Assembly (NCBI GenBank): GCA_029555025.1
Contig: JAKPTZ010000102.1
Location: 1 to 64,000, forward strand
Reading direction: 5' to 3'
From: Deltaproteobacteria bacterium
Lineage (GTDB): Bacteria; Myxococcota_A; UBA9042; DTJE01
Length of the DNA: 64,000 bases
A program made the translations under genes and the position numbers. Below are positions 20,478 through 30,856 of the stretch, piece by piece. Within the stretch, counting starts at the first letter, position 1, and every line of letters begins with the position of its first letter. The notes beneath the pieces are model-generated. The model had not been told where the DNA came from and did not search any database. It saw only the letters and a list, made by a program, of their open reading frames with translations.

Positions 20478-21812
20478 ATGGAAAAGCTGGAAGGTTCGCA
20501 GGCCGCTGGGGGCTTTGCTTCAAACGAAGTGGTCTTTTACGTCCCGGTTCCCGAGGATGTTGTCGGTCTTGACGCCTTCGACGCCGGCGAGCAGGAGATC
20601 CTGGACGTCCTGAACCGCAAGGTCGCAAGCGGCGATTCGCTGGATTCGGTCATGGATTTCCTTTACGAGACTTCCCACGGGGTCTGGCCCTGCGACCGCA
20701 TCGGGCTTGCCTTTGTCGAGGACGACGGCCGTCGCGTTACTTCGCGGTGGGTGCGCGCCGAATACGAGCCGGTGATCATGGGATCCGGCTATACCGAGGA
20801 TCTGGAAGGCAGCACGTTAAAGCCTTTGATTGACGGCAAGGTGCTGCGCGTCATCACCGACATGGAGGAATACGGCCGCCGCAATCCCGCGTCGCGATCG
20901 ACGAAGGTGCTGCTGCGCGAGGGCGTCATGTCGAGCATGACGTGCCCGCTTGTCGTCGATGGCCGGTGTGTGGGTCTTCTGTTCCGAAGTTCCCGGAAAA
21001 AGGGCGTTTATGGCCCAAGGGAAGTCTGGATGCATCTGGCCGTTTCCGAAAGGATTGCGCAGGCGGTCGAAAAGGCCTGGCGCATCCGGCAACTTGAACA
21101 GATCAACCAGGCGTACATGGAGATGCTGGGCTTCGTGGCCCACGAACTGAAAAGCCCGGTCGCATCGATGGTGCTTGATGCAACGATGATGCTTGAAGGC
21201 TATGTCGGCGACCTGGACGACGCCCAGAAGACCAGCCTGCGAAAAATCACGGCGAAGGGCGAATACCTTCTGAACCTGGTCAGGGACTACATGGATCTGG
21301 CGAGGATCGAGGGCGGCGACCTGTCGGCCACGATCAGGCCCGACGTCGATATCACGAAGATCATCCAGGAGTCGGCCGATATCGTCGAAGCCCAGTTCAA
21401 AGAGCGCGGGATGACCTTCGAGCCGGTCTATCCGGACGACCAGGCGGCGCGCATGATCGAGTGCGACCCCGACCTGATGAAGATCGTCACGGTCAATCTG
21501 ATCGGAAACGGCGTCAAATATGGTTCGGAAGGCGGAAAGGTCCGGGTCACGGTCACGGTCGATAACGGCAGGATGCGCGTCGCGGTGCGAAACGACGGCC
21601 CCGGATTTTCACCGGCCGACCGCCGCAGCCTTTTCAAGAAGTTTTCACGCCTGAAGAGCCCCGAGCTGATGAAGCGCAAGGGTACCGGTGTCGGCCTTTA
21701 CACGGTCTGGCGGGTGATTTCCCTTCATGGCGGTCGTGTCGATGCCGTTTCCCAAGAGGGAAGCTGGGCCGAGTTCAGTTTCGAGATCCCGGTCGCCGGA
21801 AAGGCGACCTGA
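20478..21812 (+). CDS. GAF-domain sensor histidine kinase
   Basis: HisKA H-box EMLGFVAHELKSPVASM; HATPase N/G boxes NLIGNGVKYG, VRNDGPGF, GTGVGLYTV; no TM segments evident. Confidence 0.9.
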   Translation: MEKLEGSQAAGGFASNEVVFYVPVPEDVVGLDAFDAGEQEILDVLNRKVASGDSLDSVMDFLYETSHGVWPCDRIGLAFVEDDGRRVTSRWVRAEYEPVIMGSGYTEDLEGSTLKPLIDGKVLRVITDMEEYGRRNPASRSTKVLLREGVMSSMTCPLVVDGRCVGLLFRSSRKKGVYGPREVWMHLAVSERIAQAVEKAWRIRQLEQINQAYMEMLGFVAHELKSPVASMVLDATMMLEGYVGDLDDAQKTSLRKITAKGEYLLNLVRDYMDLARIEGGDLSATIRPDVDITKIIQESADIVEAQFKERGMTFEPVYPDDQAARMIECDPDLMKIVTVNLIGNGVKYGSEGGKVRVTVTVDNGRMRVAVRNDGPGFSPADRRSLFKKFSRLKSPELMKRKGTGVGLYTVWRVISLHGGRVDAVSQEGSWAEFSFEIPVAGKAT

Positions 21813-21850
21813 CATTATTTAAGCGGGCTGATGCCCCGAAGGAGTCTGAC

Positions 21851-22120
21851 ATGCACGAACATTACATCCTTGGCGTTCATGTGACGAACCGTACGGTCAA
21901 CTCGGTCGAGGTTCAGAAGGTCTTTTCCGAATACGGCTGCTATATCAAGACGCGTGTCGGGTTGCATGACGTCGATGAAACCGGCGGAATGTGCAGTTCG
22001 ACCGGCATTGTCGTCCTGGAAATCATCGGCGGGCGCGCGATCGTCGATCAGATCATCGCGAAGCTGAAGCCGATTGCCGGGATCCAGACCGAACTTATGG
22101 TCTTTTCACATCCGCAGTAG
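21851..22120 (+). CDS. TM1266-family iron-only hydrogenase system regulator-like protein
   Basis: 89 aa; HYILGVHVTNRTVNSVEVQKVFSEYGCYIKTRVGLHDV; directly upstream of the aspA-like, hydF and hydE genes. Confidence 0.75.
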   Translation: MHEHYILGVHVTNRTVNSVEVQKVFSEYGCYIKTRVGLHDVDETGGMCSSTGIVVLEIIGGRAIVDQIIAKLKPIAGIQTELMVFSHPQ

Positions 22121-22129
22121 GCCAGGCTG

Positions 22130-23539
22130 ATGGCAGATGACGATGATGGATACCGGGTCGAGTCCGACCCGCTTGGACAGGTGCGCATTCCACTGGATTG
22201 TCTGTGGGGCGTTCATACCGTCCGCGCGATCGACAATTTTCCCTTGTCTGGCCGTCCGGTGAACCCGGCGCTGATCCGGGCCTTCGGTGAAGTGAAGCTG
22301 GCCGCGGCCCAGGTCAACCGGGAACTCGGCTCATGGAATTCCGACACCAGAAAGGCGGAAGCAATCGAGATTGCCTGTCGTGAAATGGCCGACGGCCAGC
22401 TTGATGAGCATGTCGTGGTCGATGCCATGCAGGGCGGCGCCGGAACCAGCACGAACATGAACGTCAACGAGGTCATCGCGAACCGCTCGATGCGGATACT
22501 GGGATTGCGGCCCGGCGAAGGGTCGCGTGTCTCGCCGCTTGACGACGTCAATCTTCACCAGTCAACGAACGATACCTACCCGACTGCGCTGCGGATTGCC
22601 GCCATTCGCGGGGTTCGCAGGCTGGATGGGGCCCTGGTTTCCCTGCAGGAGGCATTTCAGGATGCCGAGCGCAGGTTCGGCGATGTCGTGAAGCTTGGTC
22701 GAACCCAGCTTCAGGATGCCGTCCTTACGACGCTCGGGCGGGAGATGGGCGCGTACGCCGAGGCGTTCGGACGTGATCGCTGGCGTGTCTATAAATGCGA
22801 GGAAAGACTGCGTGTCGTCAATCTTGGCGGCACCGCCATCGGCACCGGGCTTGGCGCCCCGCGCAAGTACATCTTCCGCGTGGTCGATGTGTTGCGGCAG
22901 AACACCGGCATCGGTCTGGCACGCGCCGAAAACCTGGTCGAATCGACACAGAATGCCGACGTGTTCGTCGAGGTATCCGGCATCCTGAAGGCGTGCGCGG
23001 TTTCGCTGGTCAAGGTTTCGTCCGACTTGCGACTGATGGCATCGGGGCCCGATGGCGGCCTTCGTGAAATCAGGCTTCCGGCACGCCAGGCCGGCTCGTC
23101 GATCATGCCGGGCAAGGTCAACCCGGTGATACCCGAGGCGGTCACCCAGGCCGCTATGAAGGTCATGGGTAACGACACGGTCATCGCGCACGCCTGTTCG
23201 ATGGGAGTTCTTGAATTGAATCCTTTCCTGCCGATCGTTGCCGATGCCCTGCTTGAAAGCATCGATCTGCTGGTCAACGCCTGCGAAATCTTTCGTCGCA
23301 ACTGCATTTCCGGGATCGAGGCCGACGTCGATGCATGCCGCGCCCACGTTGATTCTTCAACGGCCGTTGCCACCGCCCTGATTCCAGTCCTTGGATATGG
23401 GCGGGTTTCCGAACTGGTTTCGCGATCCCGCGCAACAGGCCGACAAATCAAGGAAATTGCGATTGAAGAAGGTTTTGTGACCGCGCAGGAATACGATATG
23501 CTGCTGACGCCCGAGGCGGTCAAGCGCCTGGGCTGGTGA
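22130..23539 (+). CDS. aspA: Aspartate ammonia-lyase/fumarase family
   Basis: GSSIMPGKVNPVIPEAVTQA signature; HQSTNDTYPTALRIA. Confidence 0.9.
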   Translation: MADDDDGYRVESDPLGQVRIPLDCLWGVHTVRAIDNFPLSGRPVNPALIRAFGEVKLAAAQVNRELGSWNSDTRKAEAIEIACREMADGQLDEHVVVDAMQGGAGTSTNMNVNEVIANRSMRILGLRPGEGSRVSPLDDVNLHQSTNDTYPTALRIAAIRGVRRLDGALVSLQEAFQDAERRFGDVVKLGRTQLQDAVLTTLGREMGAYAEAFGRDRWRVYKCEERLRVVNLGGTAIGTGLGAPRKYIFRVVDVLRQNTGIGLARAENLVESTQNADVFVEVSGILKACAVSLVKVSSDLRLMASGPDGGLREIRLPARQAGSSIMPGKVNPVIPEAVTQAAMKVMGNDTVIAHACSMGVLELNPFLPIVADALLESIDLLVNACEIFRRNCISGIEADVDACRAHVDSSTAVATALIPVLGYGRVSELVSRSRATGRQIKEIAIEEGFVTAQEYDMLLTPEAVKRLGW

Positions 23540-23554
23540 GTTGAAGGTGCAGCC

Positions 23555-24829
23555 ATGTCGATGAACACTCCGCGCGGATTCCGTCTTCACATAGGCTTGT
23601 TCGGCCGCCGAAACGTGGGCAAGTCCAGCGTCCTGAACATGATTACCAGGCAGCAGGTTTCAATCGTTTCCGAGTTTGCCGGCACGACGACCGATCCGGT
23701 CGAGAAGCCGATGGAGCTTCTGCCGCTTGGTCCGGTTCTGTTCATCGACACGGCCGGGCTGGACGATGTCGGGGCGCTTGGCGAACTGCGCGTGAAAAAG
23801 ACCATCCAGGTATTCGATCGGACCGACCTGGGCGTCATTGTCGTCGCGGCCGGCGACTGGGGCGATTTCGAACAGCACATCCTTGATGAACTGAAGGGGC
23901 GGAACATCCCGGTCGTCGTGATCTTCAACAAGTCCGACATCGCGCTTCCATCCGCGGATCTTCAGGACAGGCTGGCCGCCGCAAAGGCCCGAATCGTCAA
24001 GGTAATCGCGGCATCTTCGGATCCGGCCGTCAACGGGCTTGCCGATGTTCGGCAGGCGCTGCTGGATGCGGCGCCGTCGGAGTTCGTCGATAATCCGTCC
24101 ATCCTGGGCGATCTTGTGCCTTCCGGACAGATGGCCGTCCTGGTCGTCCCGATTGACAAAGAGGCGCCGAAGGGACGCCTGATTCTGCCCCAGGTACAGT
24201 CGATTCGCGACCTGCTGGACAACGACGCGTACTGCGTGGTCGTGAAGGAACGCGAACTCAGGGCGGCCCTTGAGATGCTGAAGCGCCCGCCGGCGCTTGT
24301 CGTGACCGATTCCCAGGCATTTCTTCGAGTCGCCGCCGACACGCCGCCGGAAATTCCCATGACCGGCTTTTCGATCCTTTTCGCCAGGTTCAAGGGTGAT
24401 CTGGCCGAGATGGTGCGTGGCGCGGTCGCCATTGAACGCCTGAAGTCCGGTTCGCGCATCCTGATTGCCGAGTCGTGTTCCCACCACCCGATTTCCGACG
24501 ACATCGGCCGTGTAAAGATTCCAAGATGGCTTACGCAGTACGTCGGCGGCAAGCTGGATATCGTACACGTCCAGGGCCACGATTTTCCGACCACGGACGA
24601 AGGGCTTGCCGGATATGAACTGGTCATCCACTGCGGCGGCTGCATGTGGAACAGGCGCGAGATGCTTTCAAGGATACTGCGCTGTCGAAGGGCCGGCGTG
24701 CCGATAACCAACTACGGGCTGACCATCGCGTACAGCCTGGGGATATTCGAAAGGGCGCTCTCGCCGTTTCCGGGGGCACTTGAAGCATACAGGCTGGCGC
24801 TTGCGGGCGACACGCCAAAGGAATCGTGA
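23555..24829 (+). CDS. hydF: [FeFe]-hydrogenase H-cluster maturation GTPase HydF
   Basis: G1 GRRNVGKSS, G3 DTAGLDD, NKSD; C-terminal cluster motif SCSHHP...HCGGCMWNRREM. Confidence 0.93.
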   Translation: MSMNTPRGFRLHIGLFGRRNVGKSSVLNMITRQQVSIVSEFAGTTTDPVEKPMELLPLGPVLFIDTAGLDDVGALGELRVKKTIQVFDRTDLGVIVVAAGDWGDFEQHILDELKGRNIPVVVIFNKSDIALPSADLQDRLAAAKARIVKVIAASSDPAVNGLADVRQALLDAAPSEFVDNPSILGDLVPSGQMAVLVVPIDKEAPKGRLILPQVQSIRDLLDNDAYCVVVKERELRAALEMLKRPPALVVTDSQAFLRVAADTPPEIPMTGFSILFARFKGDLAEMVRGAVAIERLKSGSRILIAESCSHHPISDDIGRVKIPRWLTQYVGGKLDIVHVQGHDFPTTDEGLAGYELVIHCGGCMWNRREMLSRILRCRRAGVPITNYGLTIAYSLGIFERALSPFPGALEAYRLALAGDTPKES

Positions 24830-25890
24830 TGCTTGACCGTGATGCCGTCATCGCCTGGCTTCGCGAAAGCGACCAGTCCAGGCTTTTCGAACTTTTCGCG
24901 TGGGCCGACCGCGTCCGCCATGAAAGCGTCGGCGATGCGATCCACTTGCGCGGCCTGCTGGAGGTGTCCAGCTTCTGTGTCCGCCAGTGCGCGTATTGCG
25001 GAATCAATGCGACAAACCGCACCGCCCGGCGTTTCCGCATGGATCGCGATGAAATCCTGGCGGCCGCGCGCGAGGCCAAGGGTTACGGGTACGGCACAAT
25101 CGTGATGCAGGGCGGCGAGGACTACGGCATCAAGGCCGAATGGATGGCCGACATCATCCGGGCAATGAAGCAGGACGTGGGCCTTGCAATAACCCTGTCG
25201 CTTGGCGAGCGGCGTCCCGACGAACTGAAGTTGTGGAAGGAAGCCGGCGCCGACAGGTACCTGCTCCGGTTCGAAACTTCCGATCCGGCGCTGTACAGGC
25301 TCATCCACCCGGCCCTTCCCGGCGGGTTCGAAGACCGCATCCAGCAGATACGCATGTTGCAGGAAATCGGTTACGAGGCCGGCAGCGGCGTCATGGTCGG
25401 GATTCCGGGCCAGTCGTGGGATTCGCTTGCCGACGACATCATGCTGTTTTCGACCCTTGACCTGGACATGATCGGCGTCGGTCCTTACATCCCGCATCCC
25501 GACACGCCGATGGGTGCCTGGATGCTTGAGGGCCGGGGCGAAGTCGCCTTCCCGAAACTGCCGGAAGGCGAACAGGTTCCAGGCAATGCCGAAACGGCAT
25601 TCAAGGTAATCGCGCTGACTCGGCTTCTGTGCCCGGATTCGAACATACCGAGCACGACCGCGATCGCGACGCTTAATCGCGAGGGCGGCAGGCGCCAGGG
25701 CCTGATGTGCGGCGCCAACGTCGTGATGCCGAACCTGACGCCGGCGAAGTACCGCGAATGCTATGAGATTTATCCGAACAAGGCGACGCTGGTCGAGACG
25801 GCGGGCGTCTGTGCCAGAAATCTGAAGGATTCGTTCGAACAGATGGGGCGTTTCATCGGCTCCGGCGCCGGGGGCCGCGTCCGCCACTGA
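24829..25890 (+). CDS. hydE: [FeFe]-hydrogenase maturase HydE, radical SAM
   Basis: SSFCVRQCAYCGINATN (CxxxCxxC), MQGGEDYGIKAEWM, PHPDTPMG; overlaps the hydF stop. Confidence 0.92.
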   Translation: MLDRDAVIAWLRESDQSRLFELFAWADRVRHESVGDAIHLRGLLEVSSFCVRQCAYCGINATNRTARRFRMDRDEILAAAREAKGYGYGTIVMQGGEDYGIKAEWMADIIRAMKQDVGLAITLSLGERRPDELKLWKEAGADRYLLRFETSDPALYRLIHPALPGGFEDRIQQIRMLQEIGYEAGSGVMVGIPGQSWDSLADDIMLFSTLDLDMIGVGPYIPHPDTPMGAWMLEGRGEVAFPKLPEGEQVPGNAETAFKVIALTRLLCPDSNIPSTTAIATLNREGGRRQGLMCGANVVMPNLTPAKYRECYEIYPNKATLVETAGVCARNLKDSFEQMGRFIGSGAGGRVRH

Positions 25891-25957
25891 CATTTGCCTA
25901 CCGGTTCGGTCGATTGCGGCCTACAATACCCGCGTCTTGCTTTTCGCAGGGTGATGC

Positions 25958-27391
25958 TTGCGCGGTCCCCTTCACAGACTGCCGTTTTCGTGGGCACTCG
26001 GGCTGTCACTGTTTTCCGGGCGAAGGAAGTCCAGGGTGTCTGCCGCCACGGTCGTGTCAATCGCCGGAATCGCGGTCGGGGTTGCCACGCTGACCGCGGT
26101 GATGTCCGTCACCGGCGGGTTCGAGGACGTGTTCCGGGATCGTATCCTGGGCGTGTATCCGCACATGGTCGTCATGAACCGCGGCGACAGCTTTCCCGAA
26201 TACCAGTCCGTTTCGGAAACGTTGAAGCGCGTCCCCGGCGTCATTGGCGTCGCCGCATCGACATACGACGAAATGATGGTTTCGTCCGATACCGGCACGT
26301 CCCAGGCGATTGTCAAAGGCGTTGATCTTGAAGGAATCGACCGCGTGTCCGGCCTTTCGTCGCTGCTGCGCGGGCACGACCTTTCCCTTCTGAAGTGGGA
26401 CGGCAGCGGTCCGGTTCCGGTCGCCATCGGATGCGAACTGATGTCTTCGCTGGAGGTCGCCCCGGGCGGCATCATCGGACTGACGACCCCGATCCGTGGC
26501 ATGGGCCAGGGCATTTCGGGCGGCCTCGTGATGACTCCGCGTGAAGCAAAGTTCGTCGTTGTGGACTGCGTTGACTCCGGTTTCTACGATTACGACTCCA
26601 AACTGGTCGTGATGGAACTGGGCGCGGCCCAGCATTTTCTGGATCGTGGGCAGATTGTCCGCTGGGTCGAGGTCAAGCTGAATGATCTTTTCCAGACCGA
26701 AAGCATGAAGTCAGAGATCCTGAGGGCGCTGCAACCTTACACAATCGCCGGGGTGGCCCGCGACGTGATTGAACTGCAGAAGTCCGTTGCCGGCACATTC
26801 CAGGCTTTCGGTATCGGTGACGGTACGCTTGATCCCGCTTCGGCGTCGGTCATGATTCAGCGTGCCAGAAGGTCACTTCTTTACAGCGATATCGGATTCG
26901 GGCCGGTGCAGAATTACCGGGTGCTGGACTGGAAGGACATGAACCGCAACCTTTTTTCCGCCCTGCGCATCCAGAAGGTCGTGATCGGGCTGTTCTTCTT
27001 AATCATCGTCGTCGTCGCCGCATTCAATATCGTCGGGACCCAGCTCATCGTCGCCCGTGAACGCATGAAGGACATATCAACCCTGGTCGCGCTTGGTGCT
27101 TCCAGGATGCAGTTGTGGAAGGTATTCGTGGCCCACGGCTTCGTGATGGGCTGCATCGGTGTGCTTTTCGGCGTCGGACTCGGTCGGGCGGTCGTGGCGG
27201 TAATCAATTCAATCGATTTCAGGCTGGACGCGCGGGTCTATATGATCAGCCAGCTTCCGGCCACCTTGAACTGGGCCGACATCGCGCTCGTCGCGTTCGG
27301 GTCGGCCGCCGTGGTTCTTCTTTCCTGCGTCTTTTCTTCCCTGCGCGCCATCAGGATCAATCCGGTCGATGGGCTGCGCAGGATCGTCTGA
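25958..27391 (+). CDS. ABC transporter permease, LolC/LolE-type lipoprotein release
   Basis: VVSIAGIAVGVATLTAVMSVTGGFEDVFRDRILGVYPH; C-terminal FtsX-like TMs. Confidence 0.88.
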   Translation: MRGPLHRLPFSWALGLSLFSGRRKSRVSAATVVSIAGIAVGVATLTAVMSVTGGFEDVFRDRILGVYPHMVVMNRGDSFPEYQSVSETLKRVPGVIGVAASTYDEMMVSSDTGTSQAIVKGVDLEGIDRVSGLSSLLRGHDLSLLKWDGSGPVPVAIGCELMSSLEVAPGGIIGLTTPIRGMGQGISGGLVMTPREAKFVVVDCVDSGFYDYDSKLVVMELGAAQHFLDRGQIVRWVEVKLNDLFQTESMKSEILRALQPYTIAGVARDVIELQKSVAGTFQAFGIGDGTLDPASASVMIQRARRSLLYSDIGFGPVQNYRVLDWKDMNRNLFSALRIQKVVIGLFFLIIVVVAAFNIVGTQLIVARERMKDISTLVALGASRMQLWKVFVAHGFVMGCIGVLFGVGLGRAVVAVINSIDFRLDARVYMISQLPATLNWADIALVAFGSAAVVLLSCVFSSLRAIRINPVDGLRRIV

Positions 27392-27400
27392 CGGCGGATC

Positions 27401-27913
27401 TTGCGGGGTGTGATGCCTGCGGTCGTTTCAACCAGCCTTGGAATGGTGCTTATCGACTGGACCAGTGCGGGCATCTGCCGGGTCGTTCCCGGTGTCGCCG
27501 GGCCGCTTTGCCCAGTCGGTCCGGAAGCCCCGTCCTTCGTGCACCAGGCCGTTTCGGACATCGTGGATCACCTGGCTGGCAACGTGCGGAATTTACGTGA
27601 TATTCCTGTGGATTTCGGGGATGCCCCGCCATTTTTCAAAAAGATCTGGACGGTGCTGCGGAATAATTCGAATCCCGGCGACATTATGACCTATGGACAG
27701 CTTGCCCGCGCCGCCGGGTCGCCTGGGGCGGCCCGCGCGGCCGGGTCTTCAATGCGCGCGAATCCGGTCCCGGTCATCGTTCCATGCCACAGGGTTGTCG
27801 GCGCTTCAGGCCCGGGCGGATACTCCGCACCTGGCGGCCTTGATACCAAGAGGCATCTTCTTGCCATCGAGGGGGTGGCCCTTCGCCTTTCCGGCAGAAC
27901 GGGGGTTAAGTAA
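27401..27913 (+). CDS. ogt: Methylated-DNA--[protein]-cysteine S-methyltransferase
   Basis: [42 protein letters not shown]. Confidence 0.92.
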   Translation: MRGVMPAVVSTSLGMVLIDWTSAGICRVVPGVAGPLCPVGPEAPSFVHQAVSDIVDHLAGNVRNLRDIPVDFGDAPPFFKKIWTVLRNNSNPGDIMTYGQLARAAGSPGAARAAGSSMRANPVPVIVPCHRVVGASGPGGYSAPGGLDTKRHLLAIEGVALRLSGRTGVK

Positions 27914-29148
27914 TGGTTGTAAGGCACAGGCCGGCGGCAGCATCGAAGGCAGTCCAGCCGGTCGAAAAGTCCCCTTTTACGCGCATCGTTACCGGCCATG
28001 ACGGTGGAATGGACGATCACGTCTTTTTCGCCACGGCGGCAAGCGGCACGGAACCTTGCCTTCGGGACGAGCTTCGGGCAATGCGTCTTCGCGGCGTCCG
28101 TTGCGACCGTGGCGGCGTGCACTTTTCCGGCTCGTGGGAGGCCGCGTGGCGTGCGTGCATGCACTCCCGGGTCGCGTTGCGGGTACTGGTCGAACTGGGC
28201 GGCTTCGAGGTGACCGACGGCCAGTCGCTTTACGATGCGGCGCGAACCATCGACTGGCGCGCGTATCTTAGGCCGGAACTTACCCTGGCAGTTTCCGCCG
28301 TGTGCCGCGACAGCGAACTGACCCACACGAACTTCATCGCGCAGAAGATCAAGGACGCGATCGTTGACAGGATTCGCGACGAGGTCGGAACCAGGCCGAA
28401 CGTGGATCGTCATGATCCGGACGTGGCGATTTTTGCCCACCTGGTGCGCAACGTCCTGACGCTTTACCTGGACATGTCCGGCGAGTCGCTTCACAAGCGC
28501 GGCTGGCGCGCGGATCACCTGGAAGCGCCTTTGAAGGAAAACCTTGCGGCCGCGATGCTGATGCTTTCGGGCTGGGACCGCAGGACGCCGTTGCACGACC
28601 CGATGTGCGGATCCGGGACCATCCCGATCGAGGCGGCGCTGTGGGCGTCAAACATTGCGCCGGGGCTGTCGCGGGAACGGCTGGGTTTCGAGCGCTGGGC
28701 AAACTTCGACGGCCAGATGGCCGCGCGGATGGCCGAAATCAGGCAGGAAGCCCGCGACATGATTGTTACGAAGGCGCTGCCGTTCATAACGGGATCCGAT
28801 ATCGATCAGCGGGCCGTCGAAATGGCCGCGGCCAACGCGATGAAGGCCGGCGTCAAGGTCGAGTTCGCGCGTTGCGACGTGCGCGACATGATGCCGCTTG
28901 TCAGTCCCGGGTTCGTGATGGTCAATCCGCCGTATGACGTCCGCCTGGAGTCAAACCGGGAGTTCTATCAGGCGATGTGGCGCCGCTTCGAGGCGCTGTC
29001 GGGACACGTCGTCTGCGTGCTGGCGGGAGACCCGGAAGTCGATTATCCTTCCAGGATCAAGCCGTCACGGTACCAGTACCTTTATAACGGCGATATCAAG
29101 TGCCGGTTCGGCGTGTTCGAGATCCCGGCGCGCCCGCGTGGTCGATAA
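27913..29148 (+). CDS. THUMP-domain class I SAM-dependent RNA methyltransferase (RlmL N-terminal domain-like)
   Basis: HKRGWRADHLEAPLKENLAAAMLMLSGW, DPMCGSGTIPIEAAL, VMVNPPYDVRL. Start may be internal (MDDHVFFATA). Confidence 0.9.
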   Translation: MVVRHRPAAASKAVQPVEKSPFTRIVTGHDGGMDDHVFFATAASGTEPCLRDELRAMRLRGVRCDRGGVHFSGSWEAAWRACMHSRVALRVLVELGGFEVTDGQSLYDAARTIDWRAYLRPELTLAVSAVCRDSELTHTNFIAQKIKDAIVDRIRDEVGTRPNVDRHDPDVAIFAHLVRNVLTLYLDMSGESLHKRGWRADHLEAPLKENLAAAMLMLSGWDRRTPLHDPMCGSGTIPIEAALWASNIAPGLSRERLGFERWANFDGQMAARMAEIRQEARDMIVTKALPFITGSDIDQRAVEMAAANAMKAGVKVEFARCDVRDMMPLVSPGFVMVNPPYDVRLESNREFYQAMWRRFEALSGHVVCVLAGDPEVDYPSRIKPSRYQYLYNGDIKCRFGVFEIPARPRGR

Positions 29149-29166
29149 GCCGGTCTGGAGGATTCG

Positions 29167-30792
29167 ATGAAGAATGTACTTTCGGTTCTTGCCCTGGTGG
29201 CCCTGGTCGCTTTTGCGGGCTGTCATAACAAGCGTGCCGACCAGGTGAAGACGCCCGATGGCGCCGCCGTGGCCGCCCAGGCCGATGTCGTCCAGCCGGC
29301 CGTCCGCAAATTATCGGTGGACCTGCACGTGATGAGCCAGTGTCCATACGGAGTCCAGGCGGAAAATATCCTGATTCCGATTGCCGAGGAACTTCGGGAC
29401 AACATCGACCTGAAGATCCATTTCGTTGGCGACGAGGTCGAGGCCGGCGTTCCGGAATCGCTTCACGGCGAGACCGAGGTCAAGGCGGATCTCCTTCAGA
29501 TTTGCACCGGCAAGCACCAGCCCGAATTCATGTTCGGGATGATCATCTGCATGAACCAGAATCCGGACGAGATACCGGCCAATTTCGATTCGTGCGCGGT
29601 CGAGCTGAAGATGCCGGTCGAGACCGTCAGGGCTTGCGCGGACGGCCCGGAAGGAAAGATCCTGCTGCTTGAGTCGTTCAAGTATTCGGACGAGAAGGGC
29701 GTCAAGGGATCGCCGACGATATTTATCGATGGCACGGAGTACGAGGGACTGCCGACCGTTCTCGGACTGCTTCGCGGACTGTGCGAAAAGATCGGCGATC
29801 CGGCCCCGGAGACGTGTGCGAGCCTTCCCCCGCCGGTCAGCATCCAGTTGACGGTCATCACGGACAGTCGCTGCCCCGACTGCGCGAAGTTCGTTGAAGT
29901 GGCGCCGGCGCAGATCCGCAAGATGTTTCCAGGGGTCGAGACGGTCGTCCTGGACTACATGACCGACGAGGGAAAAGAGGCGTACAAGGTTCTTGCCAAG
30001 ACGCCTTTCCGATTCCTGCCCGCCTTCCTTTTTGAAAAGAAGGTCCAGGAAGACCCGGCTTTCGCGCAGATCGCGGCGTACATGATGGAAGTGGGCGAAC
30101 AACTCCTGCTGAATTTTGACGCCTCGTTCGATCCGGAAGCGGAGATTTGCGACAACGGCACCGATGACGATGGAAACGGCAAGGCCGACTGTAAGGACGA
30201 CAGCTGCAAGGGAACCCTTTTCTGCGCGGTGGAAAAGCCGAAGAAGCTGGAAGTCTTCGTGATGAGTCAGTGTCCTTACGGCGCCGAGGCCATTCTTTCG
30301 ATGCGCGAGGTGCTTGAGGCTTTCGGCAGGGACATCGATTTCAGTATCAGGTTCCTGGCGTCCGAACCGTTCGCGGGCCAGTTCCAGTCGTTGCACGGGC
30401 CGGCCGAGGTCGCCGAGGACATGCGGCAGCTCTGCGCGATGAAGTATTACGCGAAGGGTCGTAAGTACCTGGATTATCTGTACTGTCGCGCGGCCGACTT
30501 CCAGAGCGAGGAATGGGAAAAGTGCGCGACCGGCGGCATCAGGGCCGAGGTGATCCGCAAGTGCGCGGAAGGCGACATGGGCCGGAAACTGCTTTCCGCG
30601 GATGTGGCATACGGCGAAAAGCTGCGCATAAATGGAAGTCCGACATGGATCGTCAACAACCGTGAAGTGTTCAACGGCGTAAGTCCGGCCGACATCCAGA
30701 AAGGGTTCTGCAAGAAGAACGGCACCTTGAAGGCGTGTGAGACGCCGCTTTCCGACAAGGCCGGCGTGCCGGCCGGGGCTTGTGGCAACTGA
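29167..30792 (+). CDS. Lipoprotein with three thioredoxin-fold-like segments (GILT-like, CPDC, GILT-like)
   Basis: Lipobox ALVAFAGC; LHVMSQCPYGVQAE + SLHGETEV; TVITDSRCPDCAKFVEVAP; FVMSQCPYGAEA + SLHGPAEV; Ca-binding-like EICDNGTDDDGNGKADCKDDSC. Confidence 0.82.
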   Translation: MKNVLSVLALVALVAFAGCHNKRADQVKTPDGAAVAAQADVVQPAVRKLSVDLHVMSQCPYGVQAENILIPIAEELRDNIDLKIHFVGDEVEAGVPESLHGETEVKADLLQICTGKHQPEFMFGMIICMNQNPDEIPANFDSCAVELKMPVETVRACADGPEGKILLLESFKYSDEKGVKGSPTIFIDGTEYEGLPTVLGLLRGLCEKIGDPAPETCASLPPPVSIQLTVITDSRCPDCAKFVEVAPAQIRKMFPGVETVVLDYMTDEGKEAYKVLAKTPFRFLPAFLFEKKVQEDPAFAQIAAYMMEVGEQLLLNFDASFDPEAEICDNGTDDDGNGKADCKDDSCKGTLFCAVEKPKKLEVFVMSQCPYGAEAILSMREVLEAFGRDIDFSIRFLASEPFAGQFQSLHGPAEVAEDMRQLCAMKYYAKGRKYLDYLYCRAADFQSEEWEKCATGGIRAEVIRKCAEGDMGRKLLSADVAYGEKLRINGSPTWIVNNREVFNGVSPADIQKGFCKKNGTLKACETPLSDKAGVPAGACGN

Positions 30793-30856
30793 GCCGGTAA
30801 ATGCCGGCCATAACGGTGCCGGCCGTTCCCCCGCCAATCATGCCGCGCTTTTCAAG

